Assembly: GCF_900172235.1 (NCBI RefSeq)
Contig: NZ_FWFQ01000013.1
Span: 46,544 to 110,543, forward strand
DNA: 64,000 nt
Source: Pseudoruegeria aquimaris
Lineage (GTDB): Bacteria > Pseudomonadota > Alphaproteobacteria > Rhodobacterales > Rhodobacteraceae
Direction of reading: 5' to 3'
Part shown: one piece after another, positions 18,913 through 28,739 of the stretch
Position numbering within the stretch: the stretch's first letter is position 1
Layout: every line of letters begins with the position of its first letter
The notes under the pieces: generated by a model
Databases searched by the model: none
Told to the model about the DNA's origin: nothing
The model's input: the letters and a program-made list of their open reading frames with translations, nothing else
Position numbers and translations under genes: made by a program

Positions 18913-20574
18913 TCAGACCTCGATTGTCTTCGGGCGTTTGCGCTGGAACCACATCACGATCATCAACCGCGTCACGTAGATCGCGGTGAAGACGGAGGTG
19001 ATGATGCCGAGGGCAAGCGTGATGGAGAAGCCGCGCACGGGGCCGGAGCCCATGACGAAGAGGATCACCGCGGTGATGAAGGTGGTGATGTTGGCGTCCA
19101 GGATGGCGGAGAGCGCCTTCTCGTAGCCCAGTTCGATCGCGCGGGCCGGGCCCTTTGCGGTCTTCAGCTCTTCCTTGATGCGTTCGAACACCAGCACGTT
19201 GGCGTCCACCGCCATGCCGATGGTGAGCACGATGCCGGCGATCCCCGGCAGGGTCAGCGTGGCGCCGATCACCGAGAGAAGCCCGAAGATGAGCCCCACG
19301 TTGATCAGCAGCGCCACGTTGGCGATCATGCCGAACAGCCCGTAGGAGGCGGCCATGAAGGCCAGCACCGCGATGAAGGCCACGATGCAGGCGATGCGCC
19401 CGGCCTCGATGCTGTCCTGCCCCAGTTCCGGGCCGATCGTGCGTTCTTCGAGGAAGGTCATTTCCGCCGGCAGCGCGCCGGCGCGCAGCAGCACGGCCAG
19501 CTGGGTGGAGTCTTCCACCGTGAAGTTGCCGGTGATGATGCCGGAGCCGCCGGGGATGTGATCCTGGATCACCGGGGCGGAGATCACCTCGCCGTCCAGC
19601 ACGATGGCGAAGGGAGAGCCGATGTTCTCGGCGGTGTAGTCGCCGAACTTGCGCGCGCCGTGCGGGTTGAAGCGGAAGTTCACCGCGGGCCGTCCGTTCT
19701 GATCGAAGGCGGGCTGCGCGTCGGTCAGCTCCTCGCCGGTGACGACGGGAAGCTTCTCGATGATGTAGTAGACGCCCTCCTCGTCGATCGACGGCAGCAC
19801 CTCGTTGCGCAGGCCCGGATCCTGGTCCGGGTTGGAGGTGCGCCCGACGACCGGGTGGAAGCCGAGCTGGGCGGTGGTGCCGATCAGCGCCTTCAGCTCC
19901 TCGGCGGAGCCGAGACCGGGCACCTGGATCAGGATGCGGCGTTCGCCCTGGCGCTGGATCGTCGGCTCGCGGGTGCCGACCTCGTCCACGCGGCGGCGGA
20001 TGATTTCGAGCGACTGGCGCAGGGTGCGCTCGTCGGTGGCCAGCCTCTCGGCTTCGGAGAGCGTGACGACGATCACGTCACCCTCGGCGCGCACGTCCAG
20101 ATCGGTGGCACCGGCCGCCGTGACCGAAGCCACCGGCTGCGCCAGATCGCGCACGGCCTCAAGCGCGGCCTCCATGCCCTCGGGCTGGGAGATCCGCACG
20201 CGCAGTTCGCCCGGCGCGCTGTCCTGCAGGCGGATGGTGCCCACGGTGGCGCGCAGTGGGCGCAGCGCGTCGCGCACGTCGGGCCAGAGCGCCTCGACGC
20301 GGGCCTCGTAGACGTCCTCCACCTGGACTTCGCCCAGCAGATGCGCGCCTCCGCGCAGATCGAGGCCGAGGTTCACGATCGTGGAGGGCAGCCAGTTTGG
20401 CCAGGCCGCGTAGTCCGCGGCGGTTTCCGGCGAGGTGTCACCGGCCTCGATCGCCTTCGCGGCGTCGTTGTGGCGTTCCACCCTCGGGTAGAAGGCGTTC
20501 GGCATGGCGAAGAGGAGCCCGATGAAACAGACTCCCCAGATCACCACCCGCTTGAATGCGGAGATTTGCAGCAT
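18913..20574 (-). CDS. secD: Protein translocase subunit SecD
   Basis: A 553-residue inner-membrane protein. One N-terminal span, a large periplasmic region with LGLDLRGGAHLLGEVQ and TREPTIQRQGERRILIQVPG, then five C-terminal spans with ALTLPGIAGIVLTIGMAVDANVLVFERIKEEL, the SecD/SecF-conserved proton-channel segment with its Asp. The yajC stop is 32 bases upstream. Length is typical for an alphaproteobacterial SecD. Confidence 0.97.
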   Translation of the reverse strand: MLQISAFKRVVIWGVCFIGLLFAMPNAFYPRVERHNDAAKAIEAGDTSPETAADYAAWPNWLPSTIVNLGLDLRGGAHLLGEVQVEDVYEARVEALWPDVRDALRPLRATVGTIRLQDSAPGELRVRISQPEGMEAALEAVRDLAQPVASVTAAGATDLDVRAEGDVIVVTLSEAERLATDERTLRQSLEIIRRRVDEVGTREPTIQRQGERRILIQVPGLGSAEELKALIGTTAQLGFHPVVGRTSNPDQDPGLRNEVLPSIDEEGVYYIIEKLPVVTGEELTDAQPAFDQNGRPAVNFRFNPHGARKFGDYTAENIGSPFAIVLDGEVISAPVIQDHIPGGSGIITGNFTVEDSTQLAVLLRAGALPAEMTFLEERTIGPELGQDSIEAGRIACIVAFIAVLAFMAASYGLFGMIANVALLINVGLIFGLLSVIGATLTLPGIAGIVLTIGMAVDANVLVFERIKEELKTAKGPARAIELGYEKALSAILDANITTFITAVILFVMGSGPVRGFSITLALGIITSVFTAIYVTRLMIVMWFQRKRPKTIEV

Positions 20575-20606
20575 CGATAGGCGCCCCTGCGCGGTTTACC
20601 GGAGGA

Positions 20607-20936
20607 TTACTTGGTAGGTTCCGTCTTGTTCAGAACCTGCGCCACGGTGGCCTGCACCACGCGCACCTTCACGCCCTCGGCGATCTCGACCTCGATCTGG
20701 CCGGTGGTGTCGGCGCCGTCGAGCACCTTCGTCACCTTGCCGACGATGCCGCCCTGGGTGACGATCTGATCGCCCCGGCGCAGCGCGTTCACCATGTTCT
20801 GATGCTCTTTCATCTTCTTCTGCTGAGGGCGGATCAGCAGGAAGTACATGATCGCGAAGATCAGGATCAGCGGAACGAAGCTTGCGATGGCGGAGCCACC
20901 GCCGGCGGCTTGCGCGTAGGCAGGCGTTGCGAACAT
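20607..20936 (-). CDS. yajC: Preprotein translocase subunit YajC
   Basis: A 109-residue protein with one membrane span ([21 protein letters not shown]) and the hallmark [33 protein letters not shown]. YajC associates with SecDF. It heads the leftward secD-secF-TSUP-Mth938-ccm block and is divergent from serS. Confidence 0.96.
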   Translation of the reverse strand: MFATPAYAQAAGGGSAIASFVPLILIFAIMYFLLIRPQQKKMKEHQNMVNALRRGDQIVTQGGIVGKVTKVLDGADTTGQIEVEIAEGVKVRVVQATVAQVLNKTEPTK

Positions 20937-21097
20937 GGGTTTTCTTCCTTTTCTCTCGGGGCGCTGTCCGGCCCCGGTTCAAGCTGGCGCGCACCCTATC
21001 GCCGGCCCTGCGGGATGGCAAGGCGACGCGCTGGCCCCGACGCCGGGTTTTTGCGGGCCGATTTCGCCCTTCCAAAGCGCACACCCTTCGGGCATAT

Positions 21098-21117
21098 GGG
21101 GTGCGCATTCGCACCCC
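21098..21117 (+). promoter_or_regulatory. Hairpin in the serS leader
   Basis: GGGGTGCG and CGCACCCC pair perfectly around CATT, ending a few bases before the ribosome binding region of serS. It could be a leader structure affecting translation, or a terminator remnant. No T-box or known riboswitch pattern is seen. Confidence 0.4.
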
Positions 21118-21141
21118 GCCAAGAAGGAAAGGACTGGACAG

Positions 21142-22434
21142 ATGCACGACATTCGCATGATCCGCGAAAACCCTGCCGCTTTCGACGCCGCGATGGCGCG
21201 CCGCGGGCTGTCCTCCCTCTCTTCCGAGATCCTCGCCATCGACGAGGCCCGCCGGGCCCGCATCGCGGCGGCCGAGGCCGCGCAGGCCGAGCGCAACAAG
21301 GCCAGCAAGGAAGTGGGCGCGGCCAAGGCACGCGGCGACGAGGCCGAGTTCGAACGCCTGCGCGCACTGGTGGCCGAAAAGAAGGACGAGATCGCCCGTC
21401 TCGAAGCCGAAGCCAAGGCCGAGGATGCGCGCCTGACCGAGCTTCTGATGGGCCTGCCCAACATCGTCCATGACGACGTGCCCGACGGGGCCGATGAATC
21501 CGACAACGTCGAGATCCGCCGCTTCGGCAGCCCGCGCAACTTCGCCTTCACGCCAAAGGAACACTACGAACTGGCCGGTGTGCGCAACGGCATGGACTTC
21601 GAAACCGCCGCCAAGCTCTCCGGCGCGCGCTTCGTGGTGCTCTCCGGCGCCGTGGCGCGGCTGCACCGGGCGCTGGCGCAGTTCATGATCGACACCCACG
21701 TGGAGGAGCACGGGCTCACCGAGACCTGGACGCCGGTGCTCGTGCGCGAAGAGATGATGTATGGCACCGGGCAGCTGCCCAAGTTCGGCGAAGACAGCTA
21801 CCGGACGACCGACGGCTGGTGGCTCGTGCCCACGGCGGAGGTGACGCTGACCAACATCGTCAACGGCGAAACCGTCCCGGAAAGCTACCTGCCGAGGCGC
21901 TATGTCGCCCACACCCAGTGCTTCCGCTCCGAAGCCGGCAGCGCCGGGCGCGACACCGCCGGGATGCTGCGCCAGCACCAGTTCGAGAAAGTCGAGATGG
22001 TCAGCGTGACCCACCCCGACAAGAGCGAGGAGGAACACGCGCGCATGACCCGCTGCGCCGAGGCCATCCTCGAAAAGCTCGAACTGCCCTACCGCACGGT
22101 GGTGCTCTGCACCGGCGACATCGGCTTCGGCGCCCGCCGCACCCATGACATCGAGGTCTGGCTGCCGGGGCAGAACACCTACCGCGAGATCTCCTCGATC
22201 TCCACCTGCGGCGATTTCCAGGCCCGCCGGATGAACGCCCGCTTCAAACCCGAAGGCGGCGGCAAGCCCGAGTTCGTGCACACGCTGAACGGCTCCGGCC
22301 TCGCCGTGGGCCGCGCCCTGATCGCGGTTCTGGAAAACGGCCAGCAGGAAGACGGCTCCGTGCGCCTGCCCGACGTGCTGCACCCTTATCTGGGCGGCAA
22401 GTCGATCCTCACCGCCGCGGGCGAGCTGGCTTGA
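21142..22434 (+). CDS. serS: Seryl-tRNA synthetase
   Basis: A 430-residue class II synthetase that charges tRNA-Ser. N-terminal coiled-coil arm (about residues 30-105, charged Ala/Glu/Lys-rich), motif 2 [24 protein letters not shown] near residue 260 and motif 3 [19 protein letters not shown] near residue 385. ATG at 21142 begins [10 protein letters not shown] and follows AAGGAAAGGACTGG; the longer open frame to 20935 would cross the yajC promoter. A strong terminator follows. Confidence 0.98.
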   Translation: MHDIRMIRENPAAFDAAMARRGLSSLSSEILAIDEARRARIAAAEAAQAERNKASKEVGAAKARGDEAEFERLRALVAEKKDEIARLEAEAKAEDARLTELLMGLPNIVHDDVPDGADESDNVEIRRFGSPRNFAFTPKEHYELAGVRNGMDFETAAKLSGARFVVLSGAVARLHRALAQFMIDTHVEEHGLTETWTPVLVREEMMYGTGQLPKFGEDSYRTTDGWWLVPTAEVTLTNIVNGETVPESYLPRRYVAHTQCFRSEAGSAGRDTAGMLRQHQFEKVEMVSVTHPDKSEEEHARMTRCAEAILEKLELPYRTVVLCTGDIGFGARRTHDIEVWLPGQNTYREISSISTCGDFQARRMNARFKPEGGGKPEFVHTLNGSGLAVGRALIAVLENGQQEDGSVRLPDVLHPYLGGKSILTAAGELA

Positions 22435-22458
22435 TCCGGCATCCAGTCTAAAAAAACC

Positions 22459-22487
22459 AAAGGCCGCAGCCCTTGCGGCCTTTTTTT
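22459..22487 (+). terminator. Rho-independent terminator of serS
   Basis: AAAGGCCGCA pairs with TGCGGCCTTT around GCCCT and runs into seven T residues, 25 bases after the serS stop. Confidence 0.9.
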
Positions 22488-22499
22488 CATCTCACCGGT

Positions 22500-22625
22500 C
22501 AGGAATTGGGGGGCTCCGCCCCCGGCCCGTTCCGGGCCTCCCCCGGGATATTTCCGGAACAAAGTGCCCCCCTTCCTCTCGCCCCAAATACCTCGGGGGT
22601 GCGGGGGCAGCGCCCCCGCGTGATG
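22500..22625. repeat. GC-rich intergenic repeat with nested hairpins
   Basis: Contains GGGGGCTCCGCCCCC (palindromic), CCTCCCCCGGGATATTT, and CCTCTCGCCCCAAATACCTCGGGGG followed by GCGGGGGCAGCGCCCCCGC. The segment CCTCTCGC-nn-CAAATACC-t-TCGGGGG recurs downstream of tyrS at about 56074-56100. Such elements are scattered between genes in many Rhodobacterales genomes; their function is not known. Confidence 0.6.
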
Positions 22626-22693
22626 CCGGGCGTGGGGCGGCTGCCGCGGCTTCCCTCTTGACCGTCGGGGCGCCGGCGTGAAAAGCAGCAGCC

Positions 22694-23737
22694 ATGGGAA
22701 CCGGAACGCTCACGATCGATCTCGATGCGCTCGCCGCGAACTGGCGCGCGCTCGACCGCCTGTCGGCAGACAGTGTTGAAACCGCCGCCGTGGTGAAGGC
22801 CGACGGCTACGGCCTCGGCGCGGGCCGCGTGGCCAAAGCGCTCGCGGCAGCCGGCGCGCGGCGGTTCTTCGTGGCCGTCGCCGAAGAAGGCGCCGCGGTG
22901 CGCAATGCGCTTGGGCCGGGGCCGGAGATCTGCGTGTTTTCGGGCCACATGGCCGGGGACACCGAGATGCTGCACGATCTGCAGTTGACGCCGATGCTCA
23001 ACTCCGTGGAGCAGCTGACGCGCCACGTCGAAAGCCTGCCCGGCCATCCCTTCGGCATCCAGCTCGACAGCGGCATGAACCGGCTCGGCATGGAACCCGC
23101 GGAATGGGCCAGCGTCGCCGAACTGGCACTCTCGCTCTCTCCGCGCCTTTTGATGAGCCACCTGGCCTGCGCCGACGAGCCGGATCACGCGGCCAACGCC
23201 CGCCAGCTCGCGGCCTTCCGCGAGATGACCGACGGGCTCGACGTGCCGCGCTCGCTGGGTGCCACCGGCGGCATCCTGCTCGGGCCCGACTACCATTTCG
23301 ACCTCACCCGCCCCGGCATCGGGCTCTACGGCGGGCTGCCCTTCGAGGCGGCCAGCGCAGTCGTTTGCCTGTCGCTGCCGGTGATCCAGACCCGCGAGCT
23401 GGCCGCCGGGGAGACCGTCGGCTACGGCTGCACCTGGCGGGCCGATGCCCCGGCGCGCATCGCCACCGTTTCCGGCGGCTACGCCGACGGGCTGATCCGC
23501 GCGATGGGGCCCAGGGCCCGGCTCTACTTCGGCGACACCCCCTGCCCCGTGGCGGGGCGCGTGTCGATGGACCTGATCACGGTGGACGTGAGCCACCTCG
23601 ATGAAATCCCGGCCGCGCTCGACATTCTCTGCCCGGCGCAGGGGGTGGACGCCCTGGCCGAGGCCGCGGGCACCATCGGCTACGAGATCCTCACCTCGCT
23701 CGGCGCGCGCTACGAGCGGCGCTTCATCGGGGGGTGA
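22694..23737 (+). CDS. alr: Alanine racemase
   Basis: A 347-residue fold-type III PLP enzyme making D-alanine for peptidoglycan. PLP Lys35 is in [15 protein letters not shown]; the second catalytic base is the Tyr of [14 protein letters not shown] near residue 240; [13 protein letters not shown] and RPGIGLYGG are conserved. Slightly shorter than the usual 360-370. It overlaps the start region of mlaE, so the genes are probably cotranscribed. Confidence 0.95.
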   Translation: MGTGTLTIDLDALAANWRALDRLSADSVETAAVVKADGYGLGAGRVAKALAAAGARRFFVAVAEEGAAVRNALGPGPEICVFSGHMAGDTEMLHDLQLTPMLNSVEQLTRHVESLPGHPFGIQLDSGMNRLGMEPAEWASVAELALSLSPRLLMSHLACADEPDHAANARQLAAFREMTDGLDVPRSLGATGGILLGPDYHFDLTRPGIGLYGGLPFEAASAVVCLSLPVIQTRELAAGETVGYGCTWRADAPARIATVSGGYADGLIRAMGPRARLYFGDTPCPVAGRVSMDLITVDVSHLDEIPAALDILCPAQGVDALAEAAGTIGYEILTSLGARYERRFIGG

Positions 23738-23742
23738 GGCGG

Positions 23743-24525
23743 ATGGCTCTGCTGGCCCCGTTCACGTGGATCGGCCAGGCCACGCTGGGCCTGCTGGCGG
23801 CCATCGGCCGCCTGACGCTCTTTGCGCTTTCCGCCGTCTCCCATGTCTTTCGGCCGCCCTTCTACCCGCGCGAGTTCCTTTCGGCCCTGATGACGATCGG
23901 CTGGTATTCGTTGCCCGTCGTCGGGCTCACCGCCTTCTTCACCGGGGGCGCGCTGGCGCTGCAGATCTATGCCGGCGGCGCGCGCTTCAATGCCGAGGCG
24001 GTGGTGCCTTCGATCGTGGCCATCGGCATGGTGCGCGAGCTGGGGCCCGTGCTGGGCGGGCTGATGGTGGCGGCACGGGTGGCCTCCTCGATCGCGGCCG
24101 AGATCGGCACGATGAAAGTCACCGAACAGATCGACGCGCTCACCACGCTCTCCACCCACCCGATGAAATACCTGACGGCGCCGCGGCTGCTGGCCGCCAC
24201 GCTGGCCGTTCCGCTGCTGGTGGCCGTGGGCGACGCCATCGGCATTCTCGGCGGCTACACGATCGGCGTGCAGCGTCTGGGCTTCAACGGCGCCGCCTAC
24301 CTGCAGAACACCGTGGATTTCCTCGAGCCCTGGGACGTGGGATCGGGCCTCGTGAAGGGCGCGGCCTTCGGCTTCATCGTGGCCCTCATGGGCTGCTACC
24401 ACGGCATGCATTCCGGCCGCGGCGCGCAGGGCGTCGGGCAGGCGACGAAAGCCGCCGTCGTCTCGGCTTCGGTGCTGATCCTCGCCGCCAACTACCTGCT
24501 GACGGAGGCTTTCTTCTCCGCATGA
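23743..24525 (+). CDS. mlaE: MlaE-family ABC transporter permease
   Basis: A 260-residue inner-membrane protein of the MlaE/YrbE family: GLTAFFTGGALALQIYAGGARFNAEAVVPSIVAIGMVRELGPVLGGLMVAARVASSIAAEIGTMKVTEQIDAL is the conserved core (read in parts from residue 65). With MlaF it moves phospholipids between the membranes to maintain outer-membrane asymmetry. ATG at 23743 is used; a GTG three codons earlier overlaps the alr stop and cannot be excluded. It overlaps mlaF as ATGA. mlaD, mlaC and mlaB are not in the window. Confidence 0.93.
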   Translation: MALLAPFTWIGQATLGLLAAIGRLTLFALSAVSHVFRPPFYPREFLSALMTIGWYSLPVVGLTAFFTGGALALQIYAGGARFNAEAVVPSIVAIGMVRELGPVLGGLMVAARVASSIAAEIGTMKVTEQIDALTTLSTHPMKYLTAPRLLAATLAVPLLVAVGDAIGILGGYTIGVQRLGFNGAAYLQNTVDFLEPWDVGSGLVKGAAFGFIVALMGCYHGMHSGRGAQGVGQATKAAVVSASVLILAANYLLTEAFFSA

Positions 24526-25262
24526 TCCGGCTCGAGAACGTCCACAAGGCCTTCGGCCCCAAGAAAGTGCTGCAGGGCGTCGACCTCGAGGTCGGCAAGG
24601 GGCGCAGCATGGTGATCATCGGCGGCTCGGGGACCGGCAAATCCGTGCTGCTGAAATGCGTGCTGGGCCTGATCCGGCCCGACGCCGGCCGCATCTCGGT
24701 GGACGGGGCCGAGGGCGCGAGCCGCGATGCCTTCCTCGCCCGCTTCGGGATGCTGTTCCAGGGCGGGGCGCTGTTTGACTCCATGCCCGTGTGGCAGAAC
24801 GTGGCCTTCCGCCTGCTGCGCGGCTCGCTCAAGCAGCCAAGGGCACAGGCGCGCGAGATCGCGGTGGAGAAGCTGCGCCGCGTCGGGCTTTCGCCGGACG
24901 TGGCCGATCTCTACCCGGCGGAGCTTTCGGGCGGGATGCAGAAACGCGTGGGCCTGGCCCGCGCCATCGCCGCCGATCCCGAGATCATCTTCTTCGACGA
25001 ACCCACCACCGGGCTCGATCCGATCATGGCCGGGGTCATCAACGATCTGATCCGGGAGATCGTGGTGGAGATGGGCGCGACGGCCATGACGATCACCCAC
25101 GACATGAGCAGCGTGCGCGCCATCGCCGATGAAATCGCCATGCTGCACGCCGGAAAGATCCAGTGGACGGGGCCGGCGGCGCAGATGGAAGACAGCGGCG
25201 ATCCCTACCTCGACCAGTTCATCCACGGCCGCGCCGAAGGGCCCATCGAATCACTGCGCTGA
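24522..25262 (+). CDS. mlaF: MlaF-family ABC transporter ATP-binding protein
   Basis: A 246-residue ABC ATPase: Walker A IIGGSGTGKSVLLKCVLG near residue 35, Q-loop MLFQGGALFDSMPVWQNV, signature ELSGGMQKRVGLARAIA, Walker B EIIFFDEPTTGLDPIMAGV, H-loop TMTITHDMSSVRAIADE-like. These are the MlaF-type variants (GMQKR). Coupled to mlaE by an ATGA overlap; the pair energises phospholipid trafficking. The ATG at 24522 starts IRLENVHKAFGPKKVLQGV. Confidence 0.95.
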   Translation: MIRLENVHKAFGPKKVLQGVDLEVGKGRSMVIIGGSGTGKSVLLKCVLGLIRPDAGRISVDGAEGASRDAFLARFGMLFQGGALFDSMPVWQNVAFRLLRGSLKQPRAQAREIAVEKLRRVGLSPDVADLYPAELSGGMQKRVGLARAIAADPEIIFFDEPTTGLDPIMAGVINDLIREIVVEMGATAMTITHDMSSVRAIADEIAMLHAGKIQWTGPAAQMEDSGDPYLDQFIHGRAEGPIESLR

Positions 25263-25499
25263 CGCCCGGGGGAGGCGCCGGCGGCGGCCTTGTGGCGAAT
25301 TCTCGAAGAACCACAACACCTTGCGGCCGCACCTTCGACCTGCGGAAATACCCCATGGGCTGCACACGATTTGTTTCAGAAAACCCCGCCGGATTCGCCG
25401 CTTTGTGATGATCCGCCCGAAGTTTCACGGCCAACCGTTTGGTTTTCCGGGGTAACCTTTCTCATTGGGTACGGTTAACAATTCTTCTCGGTGGCGATT

Positions 25500-26258
25500 A
25501 TGCAAAGACATACGAACTCCGTCTTTTTTCAATTCCAACGGGCGCTCCAGGCGCTCTCCCTCTTCCTAATCGTGATGATGGCCGCGGGACTCGTGGCAAG
25601 CTGCCTTCTGGCGACCCTCGGGCTGGCGCCCTGGCTCTACCTGCCGCTGCGCTTCGGCGAGACGGTCTACCCGCAGGGGGGCATGTGGCTGCAATGCGGG
25701 GCGGCGGCGCTTTTCCTTGCGCTCTGCTTCTACATTCCGGCCAACCGGCGGATGGTGCAGCTTGAGCGCTCGCATCGTGATTTCTCGATGACGATGGACG
25801 ACGTGGCCCGCGCCTATGCGATCAGCCATGATGCGGACCGCCGCGGCGCCTTCATGCTGCGCTCGGAATTCGACGCGGTGCGCGAGCGCATCACCTACCT
25901 GCGCCAGCATCCGGAACTGGAGTCGCTTGAGCCGGAGATCCTGCAGGTGGCCGCGCAGATGAGCCAGCAGAGCCGCGACATCGCCGAGATCTACTCCGAC
26001 GAGAAGGTGGATCGCGCCAAGACCTTCCTGCGCCAGCGCCAGCAGGAGGTGGAACGTTTCCAGGAGCAGATCGACATCGCCACGCGCTCGGTGAAGGAGA
26101 TCAAGCGCTGGCTGCACGAGGTGGAACTGGAGGAGCACGTGGTGCAGGTCCAGCTTGATCGCCTGAGCAAGGACCTGACGGACGTGCTGCCCCAGATCGG
26201 CTTCCAGTCGCCGCTGGGCCGGCGCAACGTGGTCGCCATGTCGAAATCCAAACACTAG
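25500..26258 (+). CDS. Conserved membrane-anchored coiled-coil protein
   Basis: A 252-residue protein with two N-terminal membrane spans (about residues 18-45 and 65-85), then a cytoplasmic region of long charged helices (VRERITYLRQHPELESLEPEILQVAAQMSQQSRDIAEIY and RAKTFLRQRQQEVERFQEQ) that predicts a coiled coil. Related proteins in Rhodobacterales are sometimes labelled 'DNA repair protein', probably because of the neighbouring radA; nothing in the sequence supports that. ATG at 25500 is chosen over a GTG three codons upstream. Function unknown. Confidence 0.7.
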   Translation: MQRHTNSVFFQFQRALQALSLFLIVMMAAGLVASCLLATLGLAPWLYLPLRFGETVYPQGGMWLQCGAAALFLALCFYIPANRRMVQLERSHRDFSMTMDDVARAYAISHDADRRGAFMLRSEFDAVRERITYLRQHPELESLEPEILQVAAQMSQQSRDIAEIYSDEKVDRAKTFLRQRQQEVERFQEQIDIATRSVKEIKRWLHEVELEEHVVQVQLDRLSKDLTDVLPQIGFQSPLGRRNVVAMSKSKH

Positions 26259-26296
26259 CGCTTGCGGCCCCTGCCAGAGGGCACTACCGGTAGCCC

Positions 26297-26785
26297 ATGG
26301 CACCTGTTTCCCCGATGCTGCGCTACGGCAATCTCGCGCTGCTGATCCTCTTTCCCGTCGCCTGGACGGCGCCCCTGCTGCGCGCCGGCATCCTGCCGCT
26401 GTTCCGGCTCTCCGAGATCACCGTCGTATCTGGCTTCACCGCCCTGATCGAGGTGGACATCTTTCTCGCCGCTCTCGTGTTTTTCTTCGCTTTTCTTGCC
26501 CCTTACGCCAAGACATTGATGTTGGCGGCGATCCAGTTCGGCCATGCGTCACCGCGCTGGCTGCCCTTGCTCACGTGGCTTGGCAAGCTGGCCATGGCGG
26601 ATGTGTTCCTGATCGCGCTCTACATCGTCGTCATCAAGGGGATCGGCGTGGGGCGGGTGGAAACGGGCTGGGGGCTCTACCTGTTCACGGCCTGCGTTCT
26701 GGGCTCGCTGGCGCTGTCGATCTTCACGATGCGCGCCCTCGCGGCACAACAGGCGGTTGGCAAGCCCGCGCCGCTGGGGCAGTAA
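26297..26785 (+). CDS. Paraquat-inducible protein A-like membrane protein
   Basis: A 162-residue protein with four predicted spans and the PqiA-domain features LFRLSEITVVSGFTALIE, LAPYAKTLMLAAIQFG and KLAMADVFLIALYIVVIKG. PqiA proteins accompany MCE-domain lipid-transport systems, and this one lies two genes after mlaEF, suggesting a shared role in envelope lipid traffic. It is one PqiA domain where E. coli PqiA has two. Followed six bases later by radA. Confidence 0.85.
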   Translation: MAPVSPMLRYGNLALLILFPVAWTAPLLRAGILPLFRLSEITVVSGFTALIEVDIFLAALVFFFAFLAPYAKTLMLAAIQFGHASPRWLPLLTWLGKLAMADVFLIALYIVVIKGIGVGRVETGWGLYLFTACVLGSLALSIFTMRALAAQQAVGKPAPLGQ

Positions 26786-26791
26786 TCGCCC

Positions 26792-28159
<1,368 letters not shown>

Positions 28160-28181
28160 CCGGCCCTTGAGAGGGAAGCGC

Positions 28182-28739
28182 ATGGAAGGCTTTACCATCA
28201 TCGACGGCGTCGTGGCCGTTGTCATCATCCTGTCGGCGATCCTCGCCTATTCGCGCGGCTTCGTGCGCGAAGGCATGGCGATCCTGGGCTGGATCGCGGC
28301 GGCCGTCGTGGCCTTTCTCTTCGCCCCCAAGGCCGAGCCGCTGGTGAAGGAAATCCCGCTGCTGAAGGAATTCATCGCCGACAGCTGCGAGCTGTCGATG
28401 ATCGCCGCCTTCGCCGCCGTCTTCGCCATCGCGCTCGTCGTCGTCTCGATCTTCACGCCGCTGTTTTCCTCGGCGGTGCAGCGCTCTGCCCTGTCCGGCA
28501 TCGACCAGGGCCTGGGCTTCCTCTTCGGCGTGGTGCGCGGGCTGGTGCTCGTGGCCGTGGCCTTCCTCGTCTACGACCTCGTGGTCGTGAACCAGGCCGT
28601 TCCGATGGTGGACGACAGCCGCTCGGCACAGATCTTCGCCTCCGCCACCGGGAACCTGCAATCGAGCCTCGACGAGCAGGGCGTGATGAACTGGATCACC
28701 ACGAAATACGAAGAACTCGTCGGCGCCTGCGCCAGCTAA
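28182..28739 (+). CDS. cvpA: CvpA family membrane protein
   Basis: A 185-residue inner-membrane protein with four spans, beginning EGFTIIDGVVAVVIILSAILAYSRGFVREGM, the CvpA family opening. CvpA is linked to envelope stress in enterobacteria and to colicin V production. ATG at 28182 has GAGGGAAG upstream; a TTG 15 bases earlier is unlikely. In many proteobacteria cvpA directly precedes purF; here two leftward genes (H-NOX and kinase) separate them. Confidence 0.92.
   Translation: MEGFTIIDGVVAVVIILSAILAYSRGFVREGMAILGWIAAAVVAFLFAPKAEPLVKEIPLLKEFIADSCELSMIAAFAAVFAIALVVVSIFTPLFSSAVQRSALSGIDQGLGFLFGVVRGLVLVAVAFLVYDLVVVNQAVPMVDDSRSAQIFASATGNLQSSLDEQGVMNWITTKYEELVGACAS

Noticed and set aside
17638..20580. 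A 980-codon plus-strand frame across secD/secF
   Set aside because: Antisense shadow of secF, secD and the TSUP gene; low-complexity His/Asp/Arg-rich product.
25263..25499. Possible regulatory RNA or CtrA site in the mlaF downstream gap
   Set aside because: GTTAAC and TTTGG motifs are present, but no TTAA-N7-TTAA pair, hairpin with T run, or other convincing structure was seen.
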